A stretch of 64,000 bases of DNA, taken from assembly GCA_958295665.1 (NCBI GenBank), contig OY282560.1, forward strand, positions 260,285,368 to 260,349,367, read 5' to 3'. Shown here piece after piece: positions 1-11,951 of this stretch (positions are counted from its first letter, which is position 1; each line of letters opens with the position of its first letter). The stretch is from Tipula vernalis (taxonomy: Eukaryota; Arthropoda; Insecta; Diptera; Tipulidae). The position numbers were made by a program, and so were the translations under genes. Below the pieces are notes generated by a model that saw only the letters and a list, made by a program, of their open reading frames with translations, was not told the DNA's origin and searched no databases.

Positions 1-860
1 CAATTAATGACAAAGGTTTAAAAATGGCTACAAAATTGCATTATTTTCATTTATTTAAACAAAATATTTTGTTCTGGATTGCTTTTCTGGTAATTTCTGA
101 TTTTTTTTTCAGGCAAATATAGTGATCCCACATTTTATCCGGATTACTCTCGATTTGACAAACATCAAGTTTTTAATTATAATAAATTTTTGAAGTTATT
201 TTAATTCATTGTATACCTTAGAGGATAGGATATGGGGCTGCTGCTCTCAAACTCCCGCTTTGACGATTTATTCCAATATTAATAGAAATTAGAACGTTTT
301 TCAAAAAATTTTGTTTTTTAATAATTATTCACATGAACTCTCCAAAGCCACTTAGCATAGGATCCTATTGTTATTGTTATCAAATTGTGGTTGATCATAT
401 TTAACAAAAATCTAATGAGGATTTCTGTTACTTTCTGTTTTTCGAGATTTTTTTTTTTGGTATTTTTATTGTTGAGATTTCAAGGTGCACCCATTTTATC
501 CTTATGAGTTGGGCTTGGGCATACTCAAAAGTTCATTTTTTCCTTTCAAAATGTTACTAAGATTTTATAAATTTTAGTTCATCTTTTTTAGGTTTTACCA
601 TTCGTTTTTACTCAAAAAAATTGTGTGTTGCAGTAAATAGTATTAAATAATACTTTTTGAGTATAATTTCTCAATTTAATACAAGAAAATCATACGAAAA
701 TGCGATTTTTTATGGTACATCTTTTGTCTTTTGGAATAGAGCAAAAGATTAATACCCTAGACACACTGCATTTAATAAAACCGATCTAGTAAATTTTTCG
801 AGATTAATCGCAGTGTGTCAACCTAGGTTCTCTGTTGCAATATTTTTATGTATAATATTA
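1..860. other. AT-rich non-coding stretch
   Basis: I see no coding sequence or named element here. A short imperfect inverted pair (AGACACACTGC near 757 and GCAGTGTGTC near 811) could form a small hairpin of about 65 bp next to the retrotransposon relic that follows. Its meaning is unclear. Confidence 0.4.
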
Positions 861-879
861 TGTATAATATTTGGAACAT

Positions 880-1490
880 CATCCTTTAATTGAGGTGGGA
901 GGGCGTATTATTCTGTTTCCTTTTTTTCTCCCACCTTTAACTCTTATCCACTCAGTTTCTCGAGCTAGTTCTTCTTCATCCGTATGGTACTCTTGAGGAG
1001 TTATATTCTGGTTAGGAGTAGAACCGATGTCCTCCTTTGGCTTAAGAGCTTTAACTTGGTTTTCATGCGTTTTCATACGCTCCTGCATCCATACAATTGT
1101 ATCATTCAGTTGCTTGTTTATATTGTTGGCTTAAACTAATGCATTATTAGCTTTACACAATTCATTGTGAAGCTTTTCTTCGTTTTTAGAACGAGTGTTG
1201 TGGCTGCTGGACCCAATGGAGGGACTACCGCCTCTTATCGGAGTATACGATACTTTCTTACTCCTCTGGAAGGGATGTGAATTATTCTTTTCTGTTTCAC
1301 TCAATTGAGCTTGTTTATTCACAACATGTCTTGGGATTGGTTAAAATAATTGTAGTATAGCAATGGCTGGTCTCCCCCAGAATCCATAAGGAAGGAGCAC
1401 CCTCCGAAGAGGGTGGATTTACCTGAGCAACAGGTGTACCACCCGAGGTACTAGTTTCCATATTTGTTCCGCTCATTGCTCATTTATAGT
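880..1490 (-). pseudogene. Non-LTR retrotransposon ORF1-like N-terminal relic
   Basis: Read on the minus strand, a start near 1480 opens a short Ser/Thr/Pro-rich segment (METSTSGGTPVAQ, then NPPSSEGAP) that stops near 1323. Another frame continues from about 1322 to 1131 with a Ser- and Lys-rich stretch containing NTRSKNEEKLHNELCKA. A third piece (1088-879) ends in the basic run WIRVKGGRKKGNR. Together they look like the disordered, basic N-terminal part of an ORF1 (Gag-like) protein of a Jockey or CR1-type retrotransposon, broken by at least one frameshift and one stop. No zinc knuckles, endonuclease or reverse transcriptase follow, so the copy is truncated. Upstream, 1490-1640 may be its 5' untranslated region. 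The assignment rests on composition and layout, not on a diagnostic motif. It could be another low-complexity mobile-element protein. Confidence 0.4.
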
Positions 1491-1640
1491 GTACTGCACT
1501 CGCCTCTACTATTTCGCTGATGCTTCACATCGTTGCCCGGGTGTTACCACGTGGAGGCTGGAATATAGACCAAGAGATACATTGCTATTGACGGTCAACC
1601 CCTACCCTATTTATTCTTGAATGTATCTGTCAATTTCGGA

Positions 1641-2328
1641 TGTGTCATTTCTAAATTTTTTGTTGCCTTTCATCTGTAAGGGTTTAGACAATCCTATTTA
1701 AAATTCAATTCACGAATTTATTATAATTTAACATTTTTTTATTTTATTTTAAAGGGAAACTCGTATTCTCGATAAATGTCAATTAATTTCCCCAAAATAG
1801 ATATTACGATGCTATTGTTGTCTTTCATTTAAATTATATTATGTGACAAAAATCGATTATAATCGAATTGCTGCAACAACAAATATGTGCCGGCAAAAAT
1901 ACAATACAACAAGTTAGAAGCAAAAAAAAAAAATACACGTTTTTATTATTTGTAATCAATCAACAAGAAATTAAATTAAAATAGGTATATAGAAAATATA
2001 ATTTTTACGAAGTGGGAATATTTAATTTTGCTCGCTCTAGTGATAGGTTATTGTATATGTACATATTTAGATTAGGGTTGTATTATTGCGCGAGATTGTT
2101 AATTTGAAATGGGAATTTAATATGGTTAGATTGCTTCAACGAGTTAGTTGTGATTTGAATTTAAAATTGTAGTAATGATTGGGAGGCTAATTAGGTTACT
2201 TGTTTTTTATTCGTTTTTCTGGCGTTTGGGTTCGGTGAAAAGTGATTTTTACCCTTCATTTAACAAAGTCCATGGCTAGTTGATTTCGTATAAATTAACC
2301 TTCTCGAGTGATTACATATTGTTGGATA
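1641..2328. other. AT-rich non-coding stretch
   Basis: Nothing recognisable was seen on either strand apart from short homopolymer runs. Confidence 0.4.
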
Positions 2329-2329
2329 A

Positions 2330-3060
2330 GTAAGACTTTTCAGTAAAACATTAACTTGCTTCCTTCAAAGTAGTCCCCTTCGGATAGAATACACTAATGC
2401 CAACGATTTCCGGAAAACCTTCTTCGATTCGGCTTGTATCTCTTCAATCGAGTCAAAACAATGTCCTCATAGTGGTTTTTTGAGTTTTTGGAATAGCTCG
2501 AAGTCAGACGAAGCTAAATTAGGTGAAAGGGCGGTTGCGGAATGTTGTGGGTCGAATTTTTTGTGAAATAGTCGCGTACAACCAAAGCAGCGTGGGACGG
2601 GGCATTTAGTGATGCAAAAGTAGTCTTAAGTTCCCTACTAAAAATTCTGACCCAAACGATATTTATGTGATGTCAACAGGATCTCTAATTGTCAATCGAC
2701 GATTTTTTAGCACCAAATCCCTCACTTCGTCGAAGGATGGCAAGGACGTTCATCGTCTTCAACGCGTTCTCTATCTTCTTTGAACAATTTATACCTATCA
2801 AAAACACTTGCTCTGTACAGTACTTTGTCACCAAAAGCCTTTTCCAACGTTTTGGTAACCGAAATTCCATTTTTGAAGCCAAATTTGATGTAACTTTTTT
2901 GCTGAACTTTTATAAAATCGAATAATCGAATAAGCATCTCATTAATTTCTAAAGATATTGACATACAATTTTACACAGATGTCTGTTAGGGTACTACAAA
3001 TCTAAGAAAAAAAACTACTCGTTTGAATAAGCCGGCGCGATTTAAATGGAAAAGTCTTAC
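2330..3060 (-). mobile_element. Internally deleted mariner-like element
   Basis: The ends carry a short inverted repeat (GTAAGACTTTTC at 2330; its complement ends at 3060) next to TA. On the minus strand, 2964-2722 encodes a mariner N-terminal helix-turn-helix region (KFGFKNGISVTKTLEKAFG, then VFDRYKLFKEDRERVEDDERP). After a deletion and frame changes, about 2620-2345 encodes the C-terminal part: NAPSHAALVVRDYFTK, a QPPF segment where the third catalytic Asp block is frameshifted, and the usual terminal SEGDYFEGSK. The middle of the catalytic domain, including the first Asp, is missing. At about 730 bp against about 1.3 kb for a full mariner, this is a non-autonomous deletion derivative. It differs from the 1.3-kb mariner family at 5703 and 13085. 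Confidence 0.75.
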
Positions 3061-3062
3061 TA

Positions 3063-4030
3063 GTTTTTGATCACAGTAGTATATGTATCGTAATCAGATC
3101 TATTTTATTTATGGAAATGTATTTTTTTTATTTACAACAATTTTTGAATTTTAGAAATTTAAAAATTACTTTGTAATTTAAGAAATTTAATTTGTATTTT
3201 AATTAAAATCATCAGGAATAAAAGTAAATGGTTAGAAGTGTATTGTTTAGTAAAGAGCTCGCCGAGAATTAAAATTTTTACATAAAAAATATATTAATTA
3301 AAAAATTGTTCGAACTTATGAAACAAGAGTATCAATAATTGCAAATATCTGTTATGAAATTGGGTCGAACGTTTTAGATGTGACAATGGTTTCAAAATTA
3401 ATTACGATAAGATGTAGTTTTCGATTTATTTCCCAAAGCAGAAGAAGATTTATTTGTCGATATAATTTTTGTGTATACACTTCACATGAATTTATTTAGA
3501 AAACTAGTTCTAGTTCCGCATATGCTACTTTTCTCGGTTTATCCGATATAATTGACAAGACGTGGATGCAGAAGGAGTTTTTGTTTATTGTGTTTCATAG
3601 AACTAATTATGGTTGTAATGAACCGACCGTTTCTATGGCGAGAATTTTCAATGATTCACCGTTATCGACATGAAATTCGTAATTGTGATTTTTGACTTTA
3701 AAATATTTGTTTGACTTTAATATACTGATTACAGGTTACTATTTATTAAGCTTCTTTTTTTAACTGTAGCATAGATTTAGTAAATAAATTCAAAATACAA
3801 AATTAAATAATATTAAAATTCAAATATTATAAAAATCTGATAGATATTTTTTCAATTAATTGGTGGTTTTTCATCATTTCGTGTGATTTTTGTTCAAAGA
3901 GGCAAAAATATTTTAAAGTTTTAATATTATGAAATAATATTAGAAATATCCTCCAAAGTTGTACTACTTTTATTTAAAATTAAAGTTATAAAACTTGGCG
4001 ATTAACTGTACATACAAATAAGTAGTTACT
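3063..4030. other. AT-rich non-coding stretch
   Basis: No gene or element was recognised here. Confidence 0.4.
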
Positions 4031-4032
4031 GC

Positions 4033-4785
4033 AAATAGACTGGTCTCCAAAATTAACGCACCAAAGTTATTTCCACCGAAACTTTTAAAATGAAAAGAAA
4101 TATTAAATTTTAATTTCCCTTTTTTTATATATTTATATAATTACATGTTAGACCAATATCGATACAATGCAGAAAAAAAAAATTGTTTTGTCCCATTTTA
4201 AAGAACAGTCGTAGTTAGGAAAAAACTGATTTACATTTACTACGACCTCTACTATGAATTACAACTTCAAAGCGGCGGGTCATCCTCGAAACTAAACGTC
4301 TAATTTGATGTTGACCAATTTGGTGCCAAGTTTGTACCAGATGTTGACTTAACACCTGGAGGACGGTTGAAGGGGAGTGATTGTCTGTTAATTGACTCTG
4401 AAGTATGTCCCTCAGGTACTCGATAGGGTTAAGGTCTGTGCATCTCTTCTAAATACTCTCACGATGCTAGCAAAGTGAGGTGATGCATTGCCATGCATCA
4501 GAAGAAAATTTTTGCCAATAAGGAAACGGTACCACATGTGATTCTAATAAGTTTAAAGAGTTACCCTATATATAAAGCTTTTTGGAGGCCGTCTATGAAA
4601 TGCATATCCATACCATTACAGATCGGCCACAGAATAAGGTCGATTCACGAACATCGCGCTGCCAGTAACGCTCATTTGGTCGTCGTTAGGCTCTTGGACG
4701 TCGTGTTGATGAATACAGAGAAAATCTCGCTACATCCTTCAACAAAACGCGTTTCCAAACATTTGAGTTTCGAATTTTAAAATGA
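4033..4785 (-). mobile_element. Tc1-like transposon relic, family B (copy 1)
   Basis: The left end (ACTGGTCTCCAAAATTAACG) and the following AT-rich block match the start of a second relic at 30705. On the minus strand, about 4440-4260 retains the Tc1 C-terminal region in pieces: DNHSPSTVLQVLSQ, LVQTWHQIGQHQIRRLVS, then MTRRFEVVIHSRG. Further upstream on that strand (4700-4450) lie scraps of the central catalytic domain, including the MHGNAS region opposite the HDNARPHT motif seen in copy 2. All frames are broken. The right side stops at the Jockey fragment beginning about 4800, so the 5' half is lost or was displaced by that insertion. Confidence 0.7.
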
Positions 4786-4799
4786 AAACTCCATTTACC

Positions 4800-5625
4800 A
4801 GAATGCTTGCAGCCAATGCTTTTGTTGCTCATCTAACAACAGTATTAGCACCACTCGAAGAAGATAATTATTTCGTGCTACCCCAGCAAATGGTTGATCC
4901 TACAAACCTTTAAAGCATAATTGGAAGAAGGTTAAGAATACAATTAAAAAAAGCCCGAAGACGGCACCAGGACAAGATCTCATTACTTGAAAAATGATAA
5001 GGGAATTGCCAGATAAATGCATAAAGCTAATAAAATAACATTCATATACAACGCGATTATGTGAACCAGAATGGAACCAAAAATAAAAAATATCTTTGGT
5101 CACAATGATACATAAGCCAGAAAAAAGTGAGACGCAGATCTCATCATAACGTCCAATTAGCAAGCTGCCCATAAACTCATAGCTATTTGAAAAACTGTTC
5201 CTAACGAAATTGAAACCGATATTAGAAGAACGGCGCGTTATTCCAGACCATCAATTTGGGTTCCAAAACTAACATGATCCGTGGTGCATTCGAAATAAAT
5301 AGTAAGATACATGACGACCTTGGGATTAAAACCATTAAAGAAACAAAGGATTCAATTCGAAATATTACTCAAAACTAGAAGCACATCCCAACGAATTGGT
5401 CAGGACTGATGAACCTGTGAGCCTGCAAATTTATTAAATGATTATGTTATACATATAAGTATAATCTAAGCAACTTAAATTGTGAGCACTAACAATAAGT
5501 ATTAACATTGGTTAAGACTTTAAATATGTACTAACTTTAGCTTAAGATTTGATTACTTCTTGTGAGTTTCTTATGTAGAAAGATTCAAGAATGAGGCCAT
5601 TGGCAGCATTTACAAAAAAAAAAAA
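4800..5625 (+). mobile_element. Truncated, internally deleted copy of the Jockey-clade element
   Basis: This copy lies in the opposite orientation to the intact element at 14576-19118. It starts inside ORF2 (NAFVAHLTTVL... HEEDNYFVLPQ region, about residue 390 of the intact protein) and follows it through KAPGQDLIT and PDHQFGF. It then jumps, through a deletion of about 0.9 kb, to the C-terminal DLGIKTIKET block. The 3' untranslated region (5425-5612) matches that of the intact copy and ends in poly(A) at 5612-5625. Many stops and small indels make it a dead 5'-truncated copy. The deletion removed the catalytic FADD block. Confidence 0.9.
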
Positions 5626-5702
5626 ATTCCAGAATATTTTAAAATTAAATCTTCCGTTTTTAGAATTCCCTCTTATTTTAAAAACTTATTTTTTCTTAAT
5701 TA

Positions 5703-7003
5703 CGAGGGCGAATCAAAATGTCTTGCAATATCATAGGAAAAAAAGAGTGAGTGAGGCAGCAATATTTTTATTTTTCGACGTAATCTCCTTTAGGTTTATA
5801 CATTTGTTACATCGATCAATTAACTTGTCTAAGCCCTCTAAAAAAAAGTTTTCTTTTGCTCCATAAAATATTCATTTGCAACAGACTGTACTTCAGAATC
5901 ACTGGAAAATTTCCGGCCCCTTAATTTTTTTTTTCAAATTGGGAAACAGAAAGTAGTCACTAGGTGCCAAGTCTGGACTGTATGGTGGATGCGGAATTTC
6001 TACGAAGCCGCAGTCCTTTAATGCAAGTTGAGCAACTTTAGCCTTGTGCACTGGTGTATTGTCGTGAAGAAGTAAGGTTTTTTTTCTAACTTTCTTTGGC
6101 CGTTTTTCCCGGATCGCTTTTTTCAATTTTCGCAAAACCTCTGCGTAATAGATGCCTGTGATTGTGGTTTTCGGTGGCATATAAACAATCATCAATATCC
6201 CTTCAAATCCCAAAAAACTGTTGCCAAAACCATACCAGCAGACGGTTGAGTTTTGAATTTCTTTGGTGGTGGTTCACCACTTTTAATCCATTGCATTGAT
6301 TCTTGTTTGGATTCCGGATCCCAATGATGAATCCATGTTTCATCGCCTGTTATTATGTTATCCAAGAAGTTTTCTAGATCCTTCTTCATACATTTCTAAA
6401 ATCGCCTTTGAAGTTTGAACACGAATTTTCTTTTGTTGTGCAGTCAACAAACGGAGAACCCATTGCGCACTTACTTTTGACATGTGAAGGTGGTCATGTA
6501 ATATGGTATAAGTGGTACCATATGAAAGGGAAAGTCTCCACGCTAACCGCGAAACAGAAATACGGCGGTCCTCTAATACAATTGATTCTGCCAAAAGTAT
6601 GTTTTCATGGCTAATAGCATTTGCGGGACGACCCGGGCGGTTGTCGTCTTCTAATGACTCCTGAACTTTTGAACAATTTTACCCACCTTGTTACTGTGGA
6701 ATATGATGGTGCAAATTCGCCGTAAACTTTTGATATGTAATTGAATATATAAATTGCATTGCGTCCATCTTTACAGAAAAATTTAATAACGGCACGATAT
6801 TCAATTTCATTCATTTTAGAATTTTTTTCAAAACACGGGCTACTAAATTGAAGAAAACAAACGAACTGTAAAATTTACATCGAATTTTGTTTCTATAAGT
6901 TTCACCGCGACAAAATTTTTTTTAAAAAAATATATAGTTGTCTCATTCACTCTTTTTTTGCATATGATATTGCAACATTGCAAGACATTTTGATTCATCC
7001 TCT
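5703..7003 (-). mobile_element. Mariner element, 1.3-kb family (copy 1)
   Basis: Inverted terminal repeats begin CGAGGGCGAATCAAAATGTC at 5703 and, on the other strand, AGAGGATGAATCAAAATGTC at 7003, with TA on both sides (5701-5702 and 7004-7005). At 1301 bp it has the size of a complete mariner. A second copy of the same family lies at 13085-14384. The right terminal repeat holds a local duplication (TTGCAACATTGCAAG). It carries a broken transposase gene, annotated separately. Confidence 0.93.
5768..6814 (-). pseudogene. Mariner transposase pseudogene (DD34D), copy 1
   Basis: The reading frame spans 1047 nt, the length expected for a transposase of about 348 residues, but several frameshifts split it. 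In order on the minus strand: an N-terminal helix-turn-helix (NEIEYRAVIKFFCKDG, then STVTRWVKLFKSS) followed by a frameshift; a second DNA-binding helix segment (VLEDRRISVSRLAWRLSLSY); the first catalytic block IITGDETWIHHWDPES; a frame change near 6200; the second block LLLHDNTPVHKAK; and the third block PPYSPDLAPSDYFLF. The last two Asp residues are separated by 34 residues, the mariner signature. After another frame break the ending KGDYVEK is readable at 5768-5795. No intact protein can be made. Confidence 0.92.
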
Positions 7004-7005
7004 TA

Positions 7006-7520
7006 GTTTGGCTATTAGACATAGCGACCAGTAAAACGATAAATCTAAGGAATTCAATGATATTTTTTATTATTTACCAGTGATTATACATAATCAATGG
7101 ATTTATCACACTTACCGTAACATATTTATGCACAATATAAAGCAAAACTCAATAAGTAGCTCATTTTAACAGCAGTTATCATAGACACATTTCTAGCAAA
7201 AAAGAATCATACCACAGTATATTTCAGCGCTTTTTGTATACTTTTTGTTAAGGGATCAAATATTCAATATTTTTTTTTTGTATCAGCAGGAGATTTTATT
7301 CGAAAAAGAAATGTCTAACTCCACGCGGCTTCCACACAATATCGTCTCTCCAATTAGGCATTTTTGTAATTAATTTTCGTATTTCGTTTAATCAATGCAA
7401 AACAAAACATAATATTATTTTAAATTTGTAAATAAAACAAAATTGTATTTTTTTACTTCAATATTTCCGTCCTAGTCACCCCAGTGTCTTTTATTACACT
7501 TTTTTCAAGCCAGTGTCTTA
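7006..7520. other. AT-rich non-coding stretch
   Basis: Nothing was recognised between the mariner and the palindrome. Confidence 0.4.
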
Positions 7521-7690
7521 GGCGGGTATTAATTATCACATTTATATAATTATATAAATATAATTATATTTTTTAGAAAGAAAATACTGTTATATTTAGC
7601 TTCTTGAAGCTAAATATAATAATATTTTCTTTGTAAAAAAATATAATTATATTTATATAATTATATAAATGTGATAATGTAATACCCGCC
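7521..7690. repeat. Near-perfect 170-bp palindrome (foldback MITE)
   Basis: The left arm starts GGCGGGTATTA at 7521 and the right arm ends with its complement at 7690. Arms of about 80 bp pair almost completely around a two-base loop in GCTTCTTGAAGC. Both arms contain the same TATAATTATAT-rich blocks and a TCACATTTATATA block. The flanking sequence on the right is Tc1-derived, so the palindrome may have inserted into that relic. Confidence 0.85.
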
Positions 7691-7699
7691 ATAATATTA

Positions 7700-7860
7700 T
7701 TAATGCAATCATTTTGATAAAATAATCCTGAGTGTCCGTTGTGACTCGATACCTGCCTTGCGTGCGTTTCTTTCATGATCAAGTCTTTCTCTGTAATGTT
7801 TAATCGCACGAGAAATTATTGTGTGTGTGACGTTTAGTCTTGAAACAAAATCATATCTAC
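7700..7860 (-). mobile_element. Fragment of Tc1 helix-turn-helix region
   Basis: On the minus strand this reads VSRLNVTHTIISRAIKHYRE, followed by TLRIILSKRMI. That is the Tc1 paired-like DNA-binding segment and the linker seen also at 31700-31850 in the family B relic. Only about 150 bp remain, with an extra stretch (HERNARKAGIES) between the two blocks. Confidence 0.55.
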
Positions 7861-7869
7861 TATCTACAT

Positions 7870-10815
7870 AATATCGGTAAAATGAACAATGCGGTAAAAT
7901 GAAACTGAGTAGAATAACTTATTAGTAGTATGAAAATGAACATTAACAATTACTAACCATGTACATGATACTTGTTTATGTATCTATGTTTTGCGATAGA
8001 AAAACAGAAACTTCTAAAAACAAACGAATGCTGCAATATAAAAATATTCTAATAATATCTTCCTTATAAGCTTCTAAGGCATATGCAATTAGAATTTAAT
8101 AACCTTTGTAATTTAAAAGCTACAGTGAAAAAATCTTGGGTGTGTTAATTTTGTATTTCCTTCACACCCAATACATCTTCATCGGACTACAGTGAAAATA
8201 TTAAGCCACTGAATATAAGCGTACGACGAAAAAATCTGGTGATTTTTTTAGTAGCAATCACGTATTATAATGAACATATGTACGCTAATCAATCATTAGC
8301 GACAAATGAAATTAATCATCTTCTTATCAATATTAGGTCAATTTAAGCATAATAAAATTTATGTAGATCATTAATATTCAGTGCCTTCACACTTAGTTCA
8401 TCACAATGCAATCAACATATGTTTAAAAACATCTTCTGTTTATAATGATTGATTATGTTGTAAAACATTGTTTCGATAAACAGGAAAATCTCAATTCACC
8501 GGCTTATAATTCAGTCAATCGAATTAAAAAAACAAAATTAAATAAGAAATCGCTTATTAAAATGTTTTGAATAGATTTCCAATTTCTAATTACATACATA
8601 ACCGAAACACCTCTAATAAAGTTCTTAAAAAAATCGCACAAAAAACTCATAAAAAATGCTTTAAGTCATCGTCTGACAGGGAAATAAATTACTTTTATGG
8701 TTTCGTTTTTTAATTAAAAATTCAACTCTCGTATGCAAAAAATAAAATTGTACATAAAAAATCAATAAAATTGTCATAATTAAAATTCTTTGTTTTTTAT
8801 TAATAAATAATAATAATAATAAATTAATAATCGTTAATTTAATAATAAATAAATTTCGCGGTAACCGCCGCAAGCTATCTCTTTTATGTTGTGTTTTTGT
8901 TAACCCTAGGCGATACATAAGATTACAAACTGACTTTTTTGTGTAATCAGCGTGACCCCAATGACCATAGTCTTGTTTGTAAGGGAATTGCGAAAAAGTT
9001 GTCATCCAACGTATTTTGTAGAATAACGCGTTTGGAAGGAAACATTAAGGAAGGTTAGATTACATTTATGTAGCGTGTGATAATCAAATTATTTAGATTA
9101 CATTCATACTCGTACATATGTATATAGTTAGAACACCAAAGGAAATTCTCGAAACATATTATTATACGATTATTAAATTTCAATTCAATTCATGTTTTTG
9201 ATTTTAAACAAAAATAATCTTTCCGTTCCTCTGCTATACATAAATTTACATTATATTAAAAAATATTCAATTGCTTATTAGCAGTCTGTGAACAATTTTT
9301 TTCAAGCTCATTATTATTCTTAGCGCATTTATATATCGACTGGAATACAAAATAGTAGATATTGTGTGTATATATAGATTCAATCAATTGGCAATTCAAT
9401 GAAAATTTATAAAAAAAAAATCAAATAAAGAGACAACGACTACCGCAAAAAAATAGTTTATTTCTTCATGTATAGAATTGATCTTATAAGATTTGACCGA
9501 TTTTAGCTAATTTTAACTTTCTCTAACGTCGGAAAGTAAGTTTATTATTTAAACTTGTTATGGCTCAATGTAATTAGTTTAAATTAATTATGTATAAAGA
9601 TTAAAGGTTTTGAACCGGTTAAATATTATAACTAAACATTTTGGCAGTTAATTAAAAATACATAAAAAACACTCTGACAAGGCACGTAACTTTTTAGTTA
9701 AATTTCACCACATTACAAAACGATTGTCAAATTAAGTTGGTTGATTTCAATTTGATTTGCCAAAATATATCCCGTGAAATATGTGTTGACAAACGGCACA
9801 CAATTTAGTCTTTCTTGACTTTGAAATGAACACACAATTTGAATCATGAATCATTAAAATATTTTCGATCAAGATCAATTAAAGTTGGTACCGAAACATA
9901 AAACAAATCCCCAATATAAACCATGGACTTACCTTCTTATATGCTTATTTGTTTATTGCGTAGGTGGAATTTAATTTAAAATTAGCAGAAAAAGTTATTT
10001 AGCATTGTATTATTCATCCTAAAATGTTTCAAAATGAAAAAATATTTAATTTGTGTGCCAACTGGGCTCCGTGCCAAAACCAACCAAATAGCTCTGTTGT
10101 ACGAACACTATATTGTATTGTTTTTTAAATAAACAATTAAATAATGAAATAAATTAAAATGAAAATATGTGTCGGCAATGAATTTATCATCAACTGAATA
10201 AATTTAAAAAATGGTTGCGGCCAAACAAATTCAGATTATAACCGTTTTTATTTACAAAAATATAATTACATTAAAATTTTGAGCAGACGGAATTTTAATA
10301 TTATACTTCAATTGACTGACGTGAAATATAACCACCTTTTTATAATTTAAATGTTTTTTCACAATTGCTTGACAAACCATTTGTGTGTTTTGTGTTGTTC
10401 TCACTTTGAAAACATTAATTTCATTTCAAACAAAGCACATTAATGTTTATGGTTCGTTTCATTTTTTTTTTTTTGCAATTTTCCTTTTTACATTTTCATT
10501 TGGCAAATTAACAGACATGTCATTATAATAGTGACAAAGTGTTGCTGATTGTTGTGTTAATTCGTATTATTAACATTAAATGTGTTTTTGTCTGTTAATT
10601 TTTTTGTTGGGTACCAAAATAAATCGAAGTCTCGATTTATTTAATTCACTGGTTTTTTTTGTACGTATGAAACACGCAATTTAATAATTTATTTTTAAAT
10701 TATTTTCATTATGGTGAGAAATATTTTAGTTAGAAATAGAATCCTTTGTGTTGTTTTAATTTTAAATTGGTCATCAACTCATCGCTTAATGGTCCGCTAA
10801 AAGGTACAAGTATAA
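7870..10815. other. AT-rich stretch without recognised genes
   Basis: Three kilobases with no recognisable domain. A 114-codon minus-strand ORF (8661-9005) begins with a non-repetitive, moderately polar segment (residues 1-50) and then becomes a low-complexity translation of AT-rich DNA. I cannot assign it. A short hairpin (TTGGGTGTG and its complement, 8137-8172) is present. Confidence 0.4.
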
Positions 10816-10819
10816 ACAG

Positions 10820-11860
10820 CATGGGCTGAAAAGTTTCCTGTATTGATTTTAAAACTCAACTTTTAACTTTTTAATCTTCAATCTGCTTTTAACTCAATAC
10901 ACTTCATCCAACTATTTTATAACATTTCATTATCTGTCTTCAAAATATAAGTTTGTTTCGGCTATGAGTTTGTTTCGGCTTCATTTCTTCAAGAACTTTT
11001 TTCACACCAAATGTGTTCGTTGTCTTGATTGCATCGTTCAATTTATTTAATAATGTACTATAATATTCGCCAGTGATTGTTTTTCCTTTTTCTTGATGGT
11101 CGAAGCATATATGTATGTCCCAAAACATAATGGCCATAATTTTTGCAGCAATATCGAAATTTTTCCTATTATGAAACTAAAAAAATTAGCGACCGTGCTT
11201 TGTTTTAGATAAAGTCGAATAATATGCGACTGCTCTTGAGGTGACGAATGCATACGTTTATTCAATAATAAATCATGATATGATAAAATTTCAGTTGTTC
11301 AGTTTGTAAATATTAATTTTTTTGTAGTTTATTTTCGATAATGTCGAATAACTCATAATAGCTGTTTTCAACGTTGTCGAATTAATCGATATTGTCGAAA
11401 AACAGCGCTATCGAAAATTTCATAATAGACCCCAGGTTCCATAAACCGTACAGCATGTGGTCTAAACGCTGGTGTGTAGTTACGTCAACTGTTATTAATC
11501 GGCGCAGAAGCTCCTCATTATTATGATTTAGCATGTCCAACCATTGCTGTGAAGTGATTACTCGTTTGCGTTTCTGATCGATAGTGAACGAATACGGCTC
11601 TCACCTTGCTTTAAGCTTTATCATATGTGAATGTCCATGCAAGATATTTTCTATATGTAGATATTTTCTATAGGTCGACAATCTCACGCAAATTCTCTTT
11701 ACGATCCCTCAACACAATATCATGGACTTTTGCAATCATTTCTGCTGTTGTCACCACTTTTGGGTTCATCGTCAAAAACACTTGTGCGACCACATTTAAA
11801 TTCTCCAATCCAAAACAGGACAGTTTCATAGGATGGTATAGACTCGCCCAAAGTTAGATC
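10820..11860 (-). mobile_element. Old mariner relic, interrupted by a small insertion
   Basis: On the minus strand, about 11800-11440 reads as mariner N-terminal to mid regions: KVVTTAEMIAKVHDIVLRDR, then KENLREIVDL, LAWTFTYDKA and RSETQTSNHFTAM, ending near LLRRLITVDVT, where the first catalytic Asp block should be. The reading resumes at 11150-10945 with AIMFWDIHICFD, then EKGKTITGEYYSTLLNKLND. That leaves a gap of about 270 bp which looks like an insertion. The second and third catalytic Asp blocks are deleted. The left end, with GGGCTGAAAAGTTTCC near 10823, could be a decayed terminal repeat. Frames are broken throughout. Confidence 0.7.
11166..11436. repeat. Possible small inverted-repeat insertion in the mariner relic
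   Basis: The block that interrupts the mariner relic starts with CCTATTATGAAAC and ends with a near complement (TTTCATAATAG). It contains several TCGATA/TATCGA words. These features would fit a small non-autonomous element, but the terminal match is only about 11 bases and no target duplication was established. Confidence 0.3.
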
Positions 11861-11951
11861 CATATCATTTTTGATAACCGTTGCTGATAAGCTTTTCAAA
11901 TAAAGATAACGAATTGCACCACGAATTTAAAATTTATTTATTCTTCACAAA

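Noticed and set aside
4493..4780. 95-codon plus-strand ORF
   Set aside because: Antisense shadow of the family B Tc1 transposase relic.
5591..5866. 91-codon plus-strand ORF
   Set aside because: It spans the Jockey poly(A) tail and the mariner end and has no family resemblance.
8661..9005. 114-codon minus-strand ORF
   Set aside because: Only the first half has non-trivial composition, no motif is recognisable, and the rest is translation of AT-rich simple sequence. No evidence of a gene beyond length.
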